A stretch of DNA of 64,000 nt from Desulfuromonas sp. (lineage in GTDB: Bacteria > Desulfobacterota > Desulfuromonadia > Desulfuromonadales > Geothermobacteraceae). The DNA lies in contig PKUA01000006.1 in the NCBI GenBank assembly GCA_002868905.1, forward strand, positions 25,805 through 89,804, read 5' to 3'. Numbering within the stretch: the stretch's first letter is position 1; each line of letters begins with the position of its first letter. The notes beneath the pieces were generated by a model. It was not told the DNA's origin. It searched no databases and saw only the letters and a program-made list of their open reading frames with translations. The position numbers and the translations under genes were made by a program. Shown here one piece after another: positions 27,481-37,703 of the stretch.

Positions 27481-27856
27481 ACCTCTCCTCGCCATTAACA
27501 GGGTTCCCTTCGACGACGATCAAAAGACGATTCGGCACGCAGGCGACCATGTCCCCTGCCTTACTTGCGGGGGTCATCCCCATGCAGATCCGCTGGGGAC
27601 AGCTCGCCTGTTCCACCGCAACCGCACCGTTGACGATGCCGACCCGGGTCGAGCCGAGCGGGCCGGGGATATCGACATGTCTCTCATCGTTGAGCGGCGC
27701 CGTGTAGACGACTTTATCATCGACCCGGATGACGACCCGCGTTCCAGGCGCCGACCTGCCGACAACGAGCAACATCACGCAGCCCAAAATCAGCAGCGCG
27801 GCGACCAGACAGCGGTCCCCGGGAGTCGTCCGCCCAACAATCGCCTTCAATACCAC
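27461..27856 (-). CDS. NusG domain II-containing membrane-anchored protein
   Basis: A 131-residue protein with one N-terminal span (CLVAALLILGCVMLLVVG) and a NusG_II-type beta domain (VVIRVDDKVVYTAPLN, then CPQRICMGMTPASKAGDMVACVPNRLLI). The Cys and Pro pattern is typical of these extracytoplasmic partners of ApbE. The GTG start overlaps the apbE end by ten bases. No transcription-factor role is implied by the name. Confidence 0.85.
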   Translation of the reverse strand: MVLKAIVGRTTPGDRCLVAALLILGCVMLLVVGRSAPGTRVVIRVDDKVVYTAPLNDERHVDIPGPLGSTRVGIVNGAVAVEQASCPQRICMGMTPASKAGDMVACVPNRLLIVVEGNPVNGEERYDLLSR

Positions 27857-28839
27857 GTTACCTGCTCCCGGAAACCAGCGGTCGTATGGATCCCCCCGGC
27901 GGCATCGACAATCACGCCGTCCACCCGCTCCTGTTCCAGCAAACCGATTCCGGCCTCCGGGCCGAGAATGAAAGCAGATGTCGCCAGGGCATCGGCTGCC
28001 ATGGCCGAGTTTGCAATCACTGTGACCCCTTGACAGAGCCTCCCCGGGTAACCGGTCCTCGGATCGAGCAGGTGATGATACCGCTTGCCCTTCAGCTCAA
28101 AAAAACGCTCGTAATCACCGGATGTCACCACCGCAACGTCCTCGACGGCGAGGGTCCCGAGCAGACCGTCCCGTTTGCGCGGATGCTGCAGGGCAACCCG
28201 CCAGAGACGGTCCGGCCGGCGGCCGAGCAGTCGGATATCGCCACCGGCATTGACAGACGCCGCCGTGATCCCATGCTGTCGTAAAACATCGATAGCGCGA
28301 TCGACGGCAAACCCCTTGGCGATCCCTCCGAGATCGATCTGGACGGCGGGAGACCGTTTCACCAATTCACCGTCCTCCAGGCGCAGAGCCCCCTCTCCGC
28401 TCGTCTTCAAAGCCTCTTCTAAAGCTGTCGGTTCAGGAACCTTCTGCCGGTCAGAATCAAACCCCCAAAGCCGAATCAGCTTCCCGAGAGCCAGGTCGAA
28501 TGTGCCGCCGGTGAGCCGCGAATATCGCAGACCGGCTTCAATCACTTGCAAAGTTTCAACGGAGAGCGGAGCGGTACGGGACGCCTGGTTGAATCGACTC
28601 ACCTCGCTATCGCTGCGGTGAGAAGACATCAGGGCCTCGACACGGTCGATCTCGTCAAATGCGCCGCGTACCGCATCTTCAGTTGAGTCTTCCGGTCCGA
28701 AGGCAGTGATCTCGACGACAGTACCGAGTTGCAGGCGGGTTTGGCGGACCTGTCTGGGTTGTTCCGGTCGGCACAGCATGACCAGGAACAGTACGGCCAG
28801 GACCAGGATGAGAAGGGCTATCGGGTAACGCCGTTTCAT
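27847..28839 (-). CDS. apbE: FAD:protein FMN transferase ApbE
   Basis: Attaches FMN to threonines of redox proteins such as NqrB/RnfG in the periplasm, using FAD. The 330-residue protein has a signal anchor (PIALLILVLAVLFLVMLC), the AIDLGGIAKGFAVD-type motif (QIDLGGIAKGFAVDRA), VNAGGDIRLLGRR, and LLDPRTGYPG near the C-terminus. It is the first gene of an overlapping apbE, NusG-II, Gx operon. Confidence 0.95.
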   Translation of the reverse strand: MKRRYPIALLILVLAVLFLVMLCRPEQPRQVRQTRLQLGTVVEITAFGPEDSTEDAVRGAFDEIDRVEALMSSHRSDSEVSRFNQASRTAPLSVETLQVIEAGLRYSRLTGGTFDLALGKLIRLWGFDSDRQKVPEPTALEEALKTSGEGALRLEDGELVKRSPAVQIDLGGIAKGFAVDRAIDVLRQHGITAASVNAGGDIRLLGRRPDRLWRVALQHPRKRDGLLGTLAVEDVAVVTSGDYERFFELKGKRYHHLLDPRTGYPGRLCQGVTVIANSAMAADALATSAFILGPEAGIGLLEQERVDGVIVDAAGGIHTTAGFREQVTWY

Positions 28840-28870
28840 GGTTATCCCGGGATTGCGGGGGCGCCGGGGA

Positions 28871-30211
28871 TCAATCGGCAGAGACGATCTCCCCGATCAA
28901 GTCGTATTCGGACGAATCGGTAATGCGTAGCTGGACGATCTGACCGACATCGGCCTGGCCGGCCGTGACATAGACCAGTCCGTCGACATCCGGGGCCTGT
29001 CGTACCGAACGTCCCTGCAGCAACAGGTCGCTCTCTGTACTGACCCCCTCGATCAGAACCGGTTCGACCCGCCCGACCAGGGCGCGGTTCTTGCGGAAGG
29101 CAACCCGTGCCTGGGCCTTCATCAGGCGGTTATGCCGCGACTTCTTGATCCGCTCGTCGATCTGCTCGTCGAGTCGGGCGGCCGGCGTTCCCTCCTCGCG
29201 CGAGTAACGAAAGACGCCGACCCTGTCAAAGAGTCCTTCCTTGACGAAATTCAGCAACTTGTCAAACTCGGCATCGGTCTCCCCCGGGAAACCGACGATA
29301 AACGAGGTCCGCAGGGTAATATCCGGAATGCGTCGTCGGATTCTTTCCAGCAAAGCCCGTGTTCCCGCCTCATCAAGACGGCGGCTCATACGGGAAAGAA
29401 CCGTATTATCGATATGCTGCAGCGGGACGTCGAGGTAATTGCAGATCTTTTCCTCCCCGGCGATCAAGTCGAGCAGTTCGTCCCGAATCCCGTCCGGATA
29501 AGCGTAGAGCAGGCGAAGCCACTGCAGGTTGTCAATCTTTACCAGCTCCCGCAGCAGCGTCTCGAGTTTCTCCCCATCTTCCCGCTCGGCACCGAATGCT
29601 GTGACATCCTGTGCGATCAGGTTGATCTCGCTTACTCCGCGCGAAACCAGGTCCCGCACTTCCGCGACGACCGAGTCGATGGTCCGGGAACGGAGAGTCC
29701 CCCTCAGTTGAGGAATGATGCAGTAGGAGCAGTGATTGGCGCACCCTTCGGCGATCTTGACATAGGCCGAGTAGTGCGGGGATGATTTCACCCGTGGGGT
29801 GGCATGATCGTACAGGTAATCCGGGAGCCCGATGGAAGAGACCTGGCTATCATCACCGAGAGTTCGGTCGAGCAGTTCCACGATGCGGGGAGCTTCAGCC
29901 GTCCCCATGAACAGATCGACTTCGGGGAGCTCCGCCGCCAACTCCTCTTGATAACGTTGCGGCAGACAACCGGTCACCACCAGCAGTTTGCAGTTGCCGT
30001 TCTGCTTGAAATCAGCGACTTCGAGGATGGTATCGACCGACTCCTCCCTGGCATCCTGAATAAAGCTGCAGGTATTGACGATGATGATATCGGCCTCAGC
30101 CTCAGCGGTAACGATCTCAAACCGCTCTTCCGGCAGATGCCCGAGCATGACTTCGGCATCGACCAGGTTTTTCGGGCAACCGAGACTGACCAAGGAAACT
30201 TTGTATTTCAT
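28871..30211 (-). CDS. rimO: Ribosomal protein uS12 methylthiotransferase RimO
   Basis: Radical-SAM enzyme that adds a methylthio group to Asp of ribosomal protein S12. The 446-residue protein has the MTTase N-domain cysteines ([28 protein letters not shown]), the radical-SAM triad CANHCSYC, and a C-terminal TRAM domain (RVEPVLIEG...[16 protein letters not shown]). The ATG at 30211 begins [15 protein letters not shown]; upstream in-frame Met is less likely. It follows yajQ by 20 bases. Confidence 0.96.
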   Translation of the reverse strand: MKYKVSLVSLGCPKNLVDAEVMLGHLPEERFEIVTAEAEADIIIVNTCSFIQDAREESVDTILEVADFKQNGNCKLLVVTGCLPQRYQEELAAELPEVDLFMGTAEAPRIVELLDRTLGDDSQVSSIGLPDYLYDHATPRVKSSPHYSAYVKIAEGCANHCSYCIIPQLRGTLRSRTIDSVVAEVRDLVSRGVSEINLIAQDVTAFGAEREDGEKLETLLRELVKIDNLQWLRLLYAYPDGIRDELLDLIAGEEKICNYLDVPLQHIDNTVLSRMSRRLDEAGTRALLERIRRRIPDITLRTSFIVGFPGETDAEFDKLLNFVKEGLFDRVGVFRYSREEGTPAARLDEQIDERIKKSRHNRLMKAQARVAFRKNRALVGRVEPVLIEGVSTESDLLLQGRSVRQAPDVDGLVYVTAGQADVGQIVQLRITDSSEYDLIGEIVSAD

Positions 30212-30231
30212 AAACTGCCCGGCCCCCGGCA

Positions 30232-30717
30232 TCAGGACCGCATGTTGACGAACTGCAGGTCGATGCCGAAGTCCTGCTCTTTGAGCATCTGCATCACCGC
30301 CTGAAGATCGTCGATTTTCTTGCCGGATACACGCACCTGGTCATCCATGATCTGAGCCTGGACCTTCAACTTGCTCCCCTTGATCGCCTTGACCATTTCC
30401 TTCCCTTTTTCGGTCGGAATCCCCTGGATGATACTGATGACCTGGCGAACAGAACCGCCGCTGGCCGGCTCCTTCTTGCCATATTGCAGGCACTTGGTAG
30501 AAACTTTACGCTTTGCAAGTTTCCCTTTGAGGATGTCAATAACGGCCTGCAGTTTGTAATCGTCCGATGCCAGCAGGGTGATGGTTTCATCGCTCAATTC
30601 AATGGTGTTGACTGTCCCCTTGAAATCATAGCGTTGATCGATCTCTTTTTCTGTCTGGTTGACCGCGTTGTCAATCTCCTGTAGATCGACCCGGGACACC
30701 ACGTCAAAACTCGGCAT
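30232..30717 (-). CDS. yajQ: YajQ family nucleotide-binding protein
   Basis: A 161-residue protein that fits the family from end to end: [25 protein letters not shown], and the C-terminal [16 protein letters not shown] and QFVNMR. YajQ proteins bind nucleotides, and in some species c-di-GMP. First gene of a yajQ-rimO pair. Confidence 0.95.
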   Translation of the reverse strand: MPSFDVVSRVDLQEIDNAVNQTEKEIDQRYDFKGTVNTIELSDETITLLASDDYKLQAVIDILKGKLAKRKVSTKCLQYGKKEPASGGSVRQVISIIQGIPTEKGKEMVKAIKGSKLKVQAQIMDDQVRVSGKKIDDLQAVMQMLKEQDFGIDLQFVNMRS

Positions 30718-30786
30718 GAAGCAGCCTCCGTAAAATAATTGCGGCAGGCCCCACAGGCCTACCGATGGTGGTTTTTATAACACGAA

Positions 30787-30815
30787 ACCGCCCCGGGGGG
30801 AAAGTCCGGGGCGGT
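30787..30815 (-). terminator. Intrinsic terminator after lolA
   Basis: ACCGCCCCGG and CCGGGGCGGT form a strong stem about 30 bases past the lolA stop. The tail TTTCGTGTTAT is only moderately T-rich. Confidence 0.7.
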
Positions 30816-30843
30816 CGGGAGAACTGATGGTCGTATGGAGCCG

Positions 30844-31611
30844 CTAGAATCCCATCTCGCGCCCCGTCGGCCTGACCACATCAACACCCGCAGGCATGAT
30901 GAAACGGAAATCGAAATCGGAGACACCGGTATTAACCTCGGCATCGCTGAACTCGATAATGGTTGTATTCCCCTGGGGATCAGTGACATGAGTGGAGAGC
31001 ATCGGCAACCGGCGCCCTCCCTGGCCATCCTGAAAATCCCGTACTGCGGAGCGATCAACCACGATCTGCATCTCCCGGATCAGGCTCGATACCCGACGCG
31101 GTCGGAGTTGAAGGACGGGGTTCCCTTCAGCATCGTGATCCGGCACCGCCCACCTGATGGTAAAATCGCGAGACAGGTTGCCTAACCCGGTCAGGAACGT
31201 CATCGGGTCTTCAGCCCGGGTCATTCCCGTCTCTTCAATATTGGTCTGGATAACCTGATTGTTCTCCGGCAGGTAGACCCACATGGTTTCCCCGTCGGAA
31301 ACGATCTCCTGGTTGGTCGGCTGTTCATACTCCCAACGAAACTTCACGATCGGAACCCGGTCGCCAAAGCTCTTTTCAAAGCGGACCTTGACCTCCCCCT
31401 GCCCCCGCTGCATCCGGTCAAGGGAGACCAGACGCGACTCCTGGAAAAAGTCCGCCGTAAAATCACGGATGGCACCGTTGCCGTCCGTTTCACTCGAAAA
31501 TGGCGTCTCAAGGGTGGCGATGACATCATTCAGGCCGGCAGCGACCGACGACAACGGTAGCAGGCAGACCAGGCAAACCAGGCAGACAGACAACAACATG
31601 GACCGTTTCAT
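30844..31611 (-). CDS. lolA: LolA-like outer-membrane lipoprotein carrier protein
   Basis: Periplasmic carrier of lipoproteins to the outer membrane. The 255-residue protein starts MKRSMLLSVCLVCLVCLLP (signal peptide) with AAGGAG upstream. The mature part has LolA text: FTADFFQESRLVSLDRMQRGQG, FRWEYEQPTNQEIVSDGETMW and VYLPENNQVI. It lies 69 bases after cheD on the same strand but is functionally separate. Confidence 0.88.
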   Translation of the reverse strand: MKRSMLLSVCLVCLVCLLPLSSVAAGLNDVIATLETPFSSETDGNGAIRDFTADFFQESRLVSLDRMQRGQGEVKVRFEKSFGDRVPIVKFRWEYEQPTNQEIVSDGETMWVYLPENNQVIQTNIEETGMTRAEDPMTFLTGLGNLSRDFTIRWAVPDHDAEGNPVLQLRPRRVSSLIREMQIVVDRSAVRDFQDGQGGRRLPMLSTHVTDPQGNTTIIEFSDAEVNTGVSDFDFRFIMPAGVDVVRPTGREMGF

Positions 31612-31680
31612 CACGCATCTCCTTGGAATAAAACCGGACAAACCAAACTGACAAAGTATCATCTCATCGATACGAAACAA

Positions 31681-32172
31681 TTACAATTCCCTGAGTTTAA
31701 CACGACCGCGCACGGTCCGCACCCGCATCATCCCTGTCGCAAGGTCGAATTCCATGGTCCGTCCGAAATCGAGTGCGACATCGGCAGCCACAATCGGGAT
31801 ACCGTAAGCGGCGAGAGATTTCTTAGCTGCACCCAGATTGCGTTCTCCGATCGAATCGCCCGATCCCCCCCCGAATCCCTGGAACATCGATGCACCACCG
31901 CACAGTTTTGCCTGAAGTCGTCCCTGCTCTGCCCCATGACGCAACAGTTCATCAACCAGATGCCCAACAGCTGTCGAAACAAATTTCCCGGGACGATCCA
32001 CAACCTGATCTTCAACCGGCCCGGGCAACAGGGCATGCGCTACCCCACCGATACAGAGTTCGGGATCGTACAACGAGATGGCGACACAGGAACCGAGACC
32101 GTAACAGGCCAGAACTGACGGTGCCCTGTCCACCCGCAACTCGGCGATGCCGACACGTAGCAGGTCGGTCAC
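31681..32172 (-). CDS. cheD: Chemoreceptor glutamine deamidase CheD
   Basis: Deamidates receptor glutamines and stimulates CheC phosphatase. The 163-residue protein has the catalytic loop CYGLGSCVAISLYD (Cys C29) and HALLPG (His H46). The position of the catalytic Thr in T. maritima CheD, six residues before the Cys, appears to be Cys here (C23), which may alter deamidase activity. It overlaps cheC by four bases and is the last gene of the che cluster. Confidence 0.93.
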   Translation of the reverse strand: MTDLLRVGIAELRVDRAPSVLACYGLGSCVAISLYDPELCIGGVAHALLPGPVEDQVVDRPGKFVSTAVGHLVDELLRHGAEQGRLQAKLCGGASMFQGFGGGSGDSIGERNLGAAKKSLAAYGIPIVAADVALDFGRTMEFDLATGMMRVRTVRGRVKLREL

Positions 32173-32786
32173 GGCCCCTCCCCAACGGCACGCAAAAGGG
32201 TCGCCAGCGACCCGGCCGTCGGCAACAGGAAAAAATGTCCCCGAATTTCACTTTTCTCATGGCGGGGACTGAAAAAGACTGTTTCGACGAGCAAGGCCAG
32301 GTCGCCCTCGGTTCCGAGTTCCACCAGGACGTCATCAATGACCGCCCCTGTCATATCGTAGGCAAATTTGGGGATGGAGGGAATCAGGGGAGCACCGATC
32401 ATATCACTCAACACACTCAGGTAACTCGATGCGAGAATGTTGCCGATCTCACACAAGGTCGACACAGCCAGATCACTCTCCAGAGGCTCATCCGACCCTG
32501 CGGTACCGAGCATGCTCACCAAACGACCCGCGCTCTTGGCCGGAATAACCAGAAGGATATTCCCACGCGCTTCGCCCAGGACCTGCAACCTGACGCCGGC
32601 AACCAACCGTTCAGGCCCGCCTAAAAGATCGGGGACCTCTGCAATATCGACCACCGAGACCTTTGGAACTTCCAGCATGACCGGTCGTTGCAACAGCTGG
32701 GAGAGCGCTGTTGCAGCATGTCCGACGCCGATATTACTCAACTCGCACAGCACATCGAGTTGCCTTGAATTCAACTGATCGATCAT
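32169..32786 (-). CDS. cheC: CheY-P phosphatase CheC
   Basis: Dephosphorylates CheY-P. The 205-residue protein has both CheC active-site motifs: ELSNIGVGHAATALSQLL near residues 15-30 and CEIGNILASSYLSVL in the middle, so both sites look active. It sits between cheA (2 bases) and cheD (overlap), as in Gram-positive and Thermotoga-like chemotaxis systems. Confidence 0.93.
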   Translation of the reverse strand: MIDQLNSRQLDVLCELSNIGVGHAATALSQLLQRPVMLEVPKVSVVDIAEVPDLLGGPERLVAGVRLQVLGEARGNILLVIPAKSAGRLVSMLGTAGSDEPLESDLAVSTLCEIGNILASSYLSVLSDMIGAPLIPSIPKFAYDMTGAVIDDVLVELGTEGDLALLVETVFFSPRHEKSEIRGHFFLLPTAGSLATLLRAVGEGP

Positions 32787-32788
32787 AA

Positions 32789-34633
32789 CTATTCGTTGAC
32801 CACCTGTTCCTGGGAAGTTGAAAATTCACGCCCGTCGAGCAATGCTTGAGGATCGATAACGAAGACCAATCTGCCATCACCGAGTACCGTAGCACCGTTG
32901 ATCCCGGGGAGAGCGTCCAACGGCGAGGCGAGACTTTTGACAAACGCTTCACGGTGACCGATGAATCCGTCCAGCACCAATCCGACCATGCGACCACGCA
33001 ATTCGCTGATGGCAACTGGCACCAGAGCTCCCGGAGAGATCGGTTCCAACCGAAGCATTTTCCGCAACGAGAGCAGCGGGACCAGTTCCCCGGCGAAACG
33101 GACCAGTCGCTGCCGCCCCGAAACGACGATCTCCCGATGTTCCACTTCAAGCGTATGAACGATGCGACTGATCGGAAGTGCGACGAGGTGGGGGCGACAG
33201 GACACCAGGAGCACCTTGATAATGGCGGCGGATAACGGCAGCCGCAGTTGGACCCGTGTGCCTTCACCCGGTTTCGACTTAATCTCCATGTTACCGCCGA
33301 CCCGCTCCACCGTCGCTTTGACCACGTCCATGCCAACCCCTCGTCCAGAGGTCGACGTGACTTCGTCGGCGGTGGAAAAACCGGGATGACAGATTAGCGC
33401 GATCGTGTCCTGAACACCAAGCCTGGCAGCTTGTTGGGGCTGAAGAAGGCCTTTATCCAGGGCTTTTTGCCGAACGACATCGGGATCGATGCCTCGTCCG
33501 TCATCGGCAACTTCAAGCAGAACCTGGTCTTGTTCGCGCCAGGCGCGGATCTGCACCGTGCCGACCTCTTCAATCCCATGGTCGATGGCGTTGCGCACCA
33601 GGTGAACCAGCGCATCGCCGAACCCTTCCAGCACGGCCCGATCGAGTTCGACATCGGCTCCCTCGATGTGCAGATCGATCTCCTTGCCGGCATCCCGGCA
33701 GTGGGCTCGAACAAGTCGCGGAATACGACCGACGATACTCTCCAAGGGCATCAATCGCCCTTGCAGGACATCCCGGTGCAAAGTGTCGAGCAGACCCCGC
33801 AACTGTTCAAGGCCGGCAGTCATCTCCCTGGAATTATTATGCCGGTGGGCGTCATGCAACCGGTAACGATTTGTTATCAACTCACCGGTCAGATTGATTA
33901 ATCGATCGAGGAGTTCGGTGCGAACCCTGACCGATTTTTCCTTGTCCTCACGCCGCCTGCGAGGCTGCTCCGATTCAACGACGACCTGGGACACCTCAGC
34001 TGAATCGATGTCGCTCATCCCTGACAGCAGGGTTTCTACTTCAGCGACCTCCAGTTCGGTTTCAAGGGTCAACTCCATCAGCCGAATCAACGGACCGGTC
34101 AATAGCTCCTCACGTCCCGGCGTTGCCTCCAGAAGCTTTCCGTGATGTTCCAACTCCGTCTGGATTAGCAATGCTCTTGCCGCCGGAGCGGCTGTCTCAG
34201 CGGCAAGCTCAATGGCGATCTTCAATTTTTGAACGGAACTCTCGGCTATTGTTTGGGACGATGAAACCTCTTCAACGCTTTTCCCTTGAACGAAACCCTG
34301 GATATTCCGCTCCGGTCGATCTGCGGCAATATCGTCGAGAAGTTTTTCCAACAGATCACATCCGACAAACAGGCGATCAAGTGCTTCCCGCAGAATCTCG
34401 CCGCCGGAACGAAAACGGTCGAGAAAATCCTCAAGGTAATGGGCGAGATCTGCCATCTGCTGAAAACCCATGGAGGCGGCCATCCCTTTGACGGAGTGAG
34501 CTTCGCGAAACAGTGCATCGACTGTATCGCGATCCTGCTTCACGTCCTCAAGGGTCAGCAGCAATCGGCTCAACGTCGCCAAATGTTCCCGGCTTTCACT
34601 CAGGAACAATTCCTGGTACTTGGACATATCCAC
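32789..34633 (-). CDS. cheA: Chemotaxis histidine kinase CheA
   Basis: Cytoplasmic kinase of the chemosensory array. The 614-residue protein has an Hpt domain with phospho-His H46 (FREAHSVKGMAASMGF), a variable middle with no clear CheY-docking P2 domain, a dimerisation segment (RTELLDRLINLTGELITNR), the ATP-binding core (LVRNAIDHGIE, DDGRGID, STSGRGVGMDVVKATVERVGG) and a CheW-like C-terminal domain. GTG at 34633 is the likely start; ATG 34627 is the alternative. Confidence 0.95.
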   Translation of the reverse strand: MDMSKYQELFLSESREHLATLSRLLLTLEDVKQDRDTVDALFREAHSVKGMAASMGFQQMADLAHYLEDFLDRFRSGGEILREALDRLFVGCDLLEKLLDDIAADRPERNIQGFVQGKSVEEVSSSQTIAESSVQKLKIAIELAAETAAPAARALLIQTELEHHGKLLEATPGREELLTGPLIRLMELTLETELEVAEVETLLSGMSDIDSAEVSQVVVESEQPRRRREDKEKSVRVRTELLDRLINLTGELITNRYRLHDAHRHNNSREMTAGLEQLRGLLDTLHRDVLQGRLMPLESIVGRIPRLVRAHCRDAGKEIDLHIEGADVELDRAVLEGFGDALVHLVRNAIDHGIEEVGTVQIRAWREQDQVLLEVADDGRGIDPDVVRQKALDKGLLQPQQAARLGVQDTIALICHPGFSTADEVTSTSGRGVGMDVVKATVERVGGNMEIKSKPGEGTRVQLRLPLSAAIIKVLLVSCRPHLVALPISRIVHTLEVEHREIVVSGRQRLVRFAGELVPLLSLRKMLRLEPISPGALVPVAISELRGRMVGLVLDGFIGHREAFVKSLASPLDALPGINGATVLGDGRLVFVIDPQALLDGREFSTSQEQVVNE

Positions 34634-34663
34634 GGTTATCGCCCCGATCCAGCAGCAGGAAGG

Positions 34664-35035
34664 TTACCCGTTTCCGAGAACCCGCTGGACCACCTCCCGG
34701 ACCTTGTCTTCCTGAAACGGCTTGACGATGAAATCCTTCGCTCCCGCCTTGACCGCATCGAGGATCAACGCCTCCTGTCCAAGGGCGCTGCACATGACGA
34801 CCTTGGCATTACCATCGATCGACATGATCTCCTCAAGGGCGTCGAGTCCCGATTTGAGCGGCATCACGATATCCATGGTCACCAAGTCGGGACGAAGCTC
34901 TCGGAACTGTTCGACCGCCTCGTTCCCGTTGGCCGCTTCTCCGGCCACCTTGAAACCGGGCGTCCGGTCAAAGATATCACGCAACATATTCCGCATGAAC
35001 AGGGCGTCATCAACGATTAAAACCGTATTTTCCAT
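34664..35035 (-). CDS. cheY: Single-domain response regulator CheY
   Basis: A 123-residue receiver: acidic pair in VLIVDDALF, phospho-acceptor D55 (TMDIVMPLKSG), Thr/Ser position (MCSALGQE) and Lys in IVKPF. GGAGG lies upstream of the ATG. It is probably the output or phosphate sink of the adjacent CheA, with CheC as phosphatase. Confidence 0.93.
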   Translation of the reverse strand: MENTVLIVDDALFMRNMLRDIFDRTPGFKVAGEAANGNEAVEQFRELRPDLVTMDIVMPLKSGLDALEEIMSIDGNAKVVMCSALGQEALILDAVKAGAKDFIVKPFQEDKVREVVQRVLGNG

Positions 35036-35041
35036 TTTTAT

Positions 35042-35473
35042 TTATCCTCCGGTAGCATCGGTCATGCTCGACAATTTTTCCACCATTGCCGGGACATCGA
35101 GCACGTTGATGACACCATCGTTGGTGTCATAGCGGGCAGTAATGCATTCCGGCAACAAAGCTTCATCTCCCCCGATCCTGCTCTCCGGATCAATCCGGGT
35201 CGCCCCTTCCAGTCTGGACACCTGTAACGCCACCACTGCGAAATTAGGATCGACCACCACCATGCGGACATCTGTCCGGTCACTCTCAATCCCGAGCAGA
35301 CGGGCAAGATCGACCACCGCGATGACAACCCCATGCAGGTTCAAAGCACCCGGCAGAACCTCCGGTGCAGTCGGCAGATAATGCAGGACGGGCTCTTCGA
35401 CCACCTCCTGAACCTGCCCCAACTCAAGACCGTAACGCTCCGAACCGATCCAAAACGTCAGAAACTGCAGCAT
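35042..35473 (-). CDS. cheW: Chemotaxis adaptor CheW
   Basis: A 143-residue CheW-fold adaptor joining receptors to CheA: FWIGSERYGLELGQVQEVVE, LPGALNLHGVVIAVVDLARLLG and the LDVPAMVEKL end are typical. It is 2 bases from the receptor gene. Confidence 0.92.
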   Translation of the reverse strand: MLQFLTFWIGSERYGLELGQVQEVVEEPVLHYLPTAPEVLPGALNLHGVVIAVVDLARLLGIESDRTDVRMVVVDPNFAVVALQVSRLEGATRIDPESRIGGDEALLPECITARYDTNDGVINVLDVPAMVEKLSSMTDATGG

Positions 35474-35475
35474 CC

Positions 35476-36747
35476 CTATTCCTCTTTGCTGCCCAGATGA
35501 AACCGGCTCACCATGTCAAGAAGCTCCTCACCGAGAGAGCTGAGCTGCTGGGCCTGTTTGGCGAGTTCTTCCATGGAGGCGGATTGTTCTTCGGTCGCTG
35601 CGGACACCTCCTGGACGGCTGCAGCACTATCCGTGACGACATTGGATATTTCCTCGATAGCACTGACGACACTCTTGGAACCTTCGGTCTGTTTCCCGGC
35701 CAGGTCAGCAATGCTGTTAGCTTTATCCTGGGTGGTCAAAGCGGTCTGGATGATCTTTTCGAAAGCCGCTCCCGTTCGATCGATCGCCTCGTTGCCGTCT
35801 TCGACCTCCTGCATGTTGCGCTGAATTGTCTGGATCACTTTGTCGCTTTCATCGCGGATGCTGTTGATCAACCCGGTGATTTCACCAGCAGATTCACTGG
35901 TTGAATCGGCCAGCTTTCGAACTTCCTCCGCCACCACGGCAAACCCGCGGCCATACTCTCCGGCACGAGCAGCCTCAATGGTTGCATTGAGGGCGAGCAG
36001 ATTGGTTTTATTGGCGATCCCGGTAATGACCTCGACAATCTGCCCGATCTGCTGCAACTGGTCACCGAATTCCACCAGTCGTTTTCCACTCTCTTCCACC
36101 CCGCTGAAAACCTGGCGCATCTTCTCCATCGCCTGGTCGGCGACATCACCGCCATGTTTGGCATTCTCAACCGTATCGCTGGCAGCCGCTTCGACCTTCT
36201 TTGCCGAAGACGCGACCAGATCAATCGACATCGCCATTTCCTTGACCATGGCGGAACTTTTTTCGGTCAGCATCGCCTGCGTTTCTGCTCCGTTGCTGAT
36301 CTGTTCGACGGTGGAGGCGACCTCGTGGGCCGACGCCGTCACCTCCTGGGAGGTGGCGGAGAGGGACTGCGCCGACTCCGCGGTCTTGACCGACGTACTG
36401 CGAATATAGCCGACAAGCTCTCTCAAACTGTCAACAACGCCGTTAAGGGAGGTAGAGAGATCATCCGTTTCATCGGGGAACCATTTTTGCCGCAGGCGTA
36501 TATTTCGTGACAGGTCGCCTTTGCGGAGCCGGTCCGCTGCCTCGCTCAGCTGCCTGATGCTTGAGGTGAACACCTTGGAAAATATCCAGCCGAGAACCAG
36601 GCCGACCAATAAAGCGCACCCGACAGTAACCACCTGTTGCAGGTGCTCCGGGATACCGATAAGGGGCACCAGGATATTAAGACCGACTATCGATGCAACC
36701 ACCAGCAGAAAGCCGAGAATGAACTTGTAACTGATTTCGATGCGCAT
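35476..36747 (-). CDS. Methyl-accepting chemotaxis protein without periplasmic sensor domain
   Basis: A 423-residue receptor starting [16 protein letters not shown] with AAGGAGAGG upstream. Two close membrane spans (about residues 8-28 and 38-58) leave almost no periplasmic loop. A HAMP region ([19 protein letters not shown]) follows, then methylation helices and the signalling tip [33 protein letters not shown]. It ends HLGSKEE and lacks a CheR-tethering pentapeptide. It may sense membrane state or act through other partners. Confidence 0.93.
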   Translation of the reverse strand: MRIEISYKFILGFLLVVASIVGLNILVPLIGIPEHLQQVVTVGCALLVGLVLGWIFSKVFTSSIRQLSEAADRLRKGDLSRNIRLRQKWFPDETDDLSTSLNGVVDSLRELVGYIRSTSVKTAESAQSLSATSQEVTASAHEVASTVEQISNGAETQAMLTEKSSAMVKEMAMSIDLVASSAKKVEAAASDTVENAKHGGDVADQAMEKMRQVFSGVEESGKRLVEFGDQLQQIGQIVEVITGIANKTNLLALNATIEAARAGEYGRGFAVVAEEVRKLADSTSESAGEITGLINSIRDESDKVIQTIQRNMQEVEDGNEAIDRTGAAFEKIIQTALTTQDKANSIADLAGKQTEGSKSVVSAIEEISNVVTDSAAAVQEVSAATEEQSASMEELAKQAQQLSSLGEELLDMVSRFHLGSKEE

Positions 36748-36774
36748 GTTTCCTCTCCTTGTCACCCAAAGCTC

Positions 36775-37629
36775 TCAGGGGATACGGCGAAAAATCCGCT
36801 CCTTCCCGTAGCAAGCTTCAAACAGTTGTCGAGCTGAACCGAATAGGCTTTCGGTCGTCCCGAGAACCAACATTCCAGTCTTGTTCAGAGACATATGAAA
36901 ACGTTGCAGGATTCTATCCTGGTCCTCACGCGAAAAATAAATCAATACGTTCCGGCAGAGAATCAGGTCGACTTGGTTCGGATAATCACCCGTGAGAAGG
37001 TTCTGGTCGAAAAACCTGACCCGGCGACGCACAGATTCCACCAATTGGTGGCGACTCCCAGCCGGCTTGAAGTATTCATCCAGCACCCGCTGCGGTACCT
37101 CGGACAAACGAACCGGATCAAAACAACCATTTCGGGCCTGCTGCAAGACCTCCGACCCAATATCGCTGGCGAGGATCTCGACGTTCAATTCGGGGGGAGC
37201 CAATTCCGACAAAAGCAGAGCCATGGAATACGGCTCTTCCCCTCCCGAACATCCGGCGCTCCAGATACGGAGAACCTGATCCGACCGCTGCAGAGCTGAT
37301 TTGATCAGCGGTGGCAGAACCTCAGCTTCCAGCAGGGCAAAGACCTCCGGGTTTCGAAAAAACCGGGAGACATGAATCGCCAGGGTTTCAATCAGGATTT
37401 CCGCTTCGTCGGGATCACGCCGCAAGCGATCGACATATGCGGAACACCGCTCCATGCCGCAGGCCCTGATCCGGCTGGCGATACGCCGTTTCATGCACTG
37501 ATCCTTGTACATGGCAAGGTCCAGTCCGGTCTGCTCCAGCAGGATATCACGGATTCCGCTGAAAACCTCATCGGTAATGTCGTTTCCGACGCACGGACCG
37601 TCTGATCGATGGAAACTATCTGATTTCAA
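36775..37629 (-). CDS. cheR: Chemoreceptor methyltransferase CheR
   Basis: SAM-dependent glutamate methyltransferase. The 284-residue protein has the N-terminal helical domain (FSGIRDILLEQTGLDLAMYK), and the SAM core RIWSAGCSGGEEPYSMAL, EILASDIGSEVL and LILCRNVLIYFS. It opens the che cluster. No CheB methylesterase was seen in the cluster, which is the main oddity. Confidence 0.95.
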   Translation of the reverse strand: MKSDSFHRSDGPCVGNDITDEVFSGIRDILLEQTGLDLAMYKDQCMKRRIASRIRACGMERCSAYVDRLRRDPDEAEILIETLAIHVSRFFRNPEVFALLEAEVLPPLIKSALQRSDQVLRIWSAGCSGGEEPYSMALLLSELAPPELNVEILASDIGSEVLQQARNGCFDPVRLSEVPQRVLDEYFKPAGSRHQLVESVRRRVRFFDQNLLTGDYPNQVDLILCRNVLIYFSREDQDRILQRFHMSLNKTGMLVLGTTESLFGSARQLFEACYGKERIFRRIP

Positions 37630-37703
37630 TGGCAGTATTCCCCAGAAAAGAGGGAATTATAGCAAACATCGGTCCAAAACACCGGCGGAGAAGTATCTTA
37701 GGC

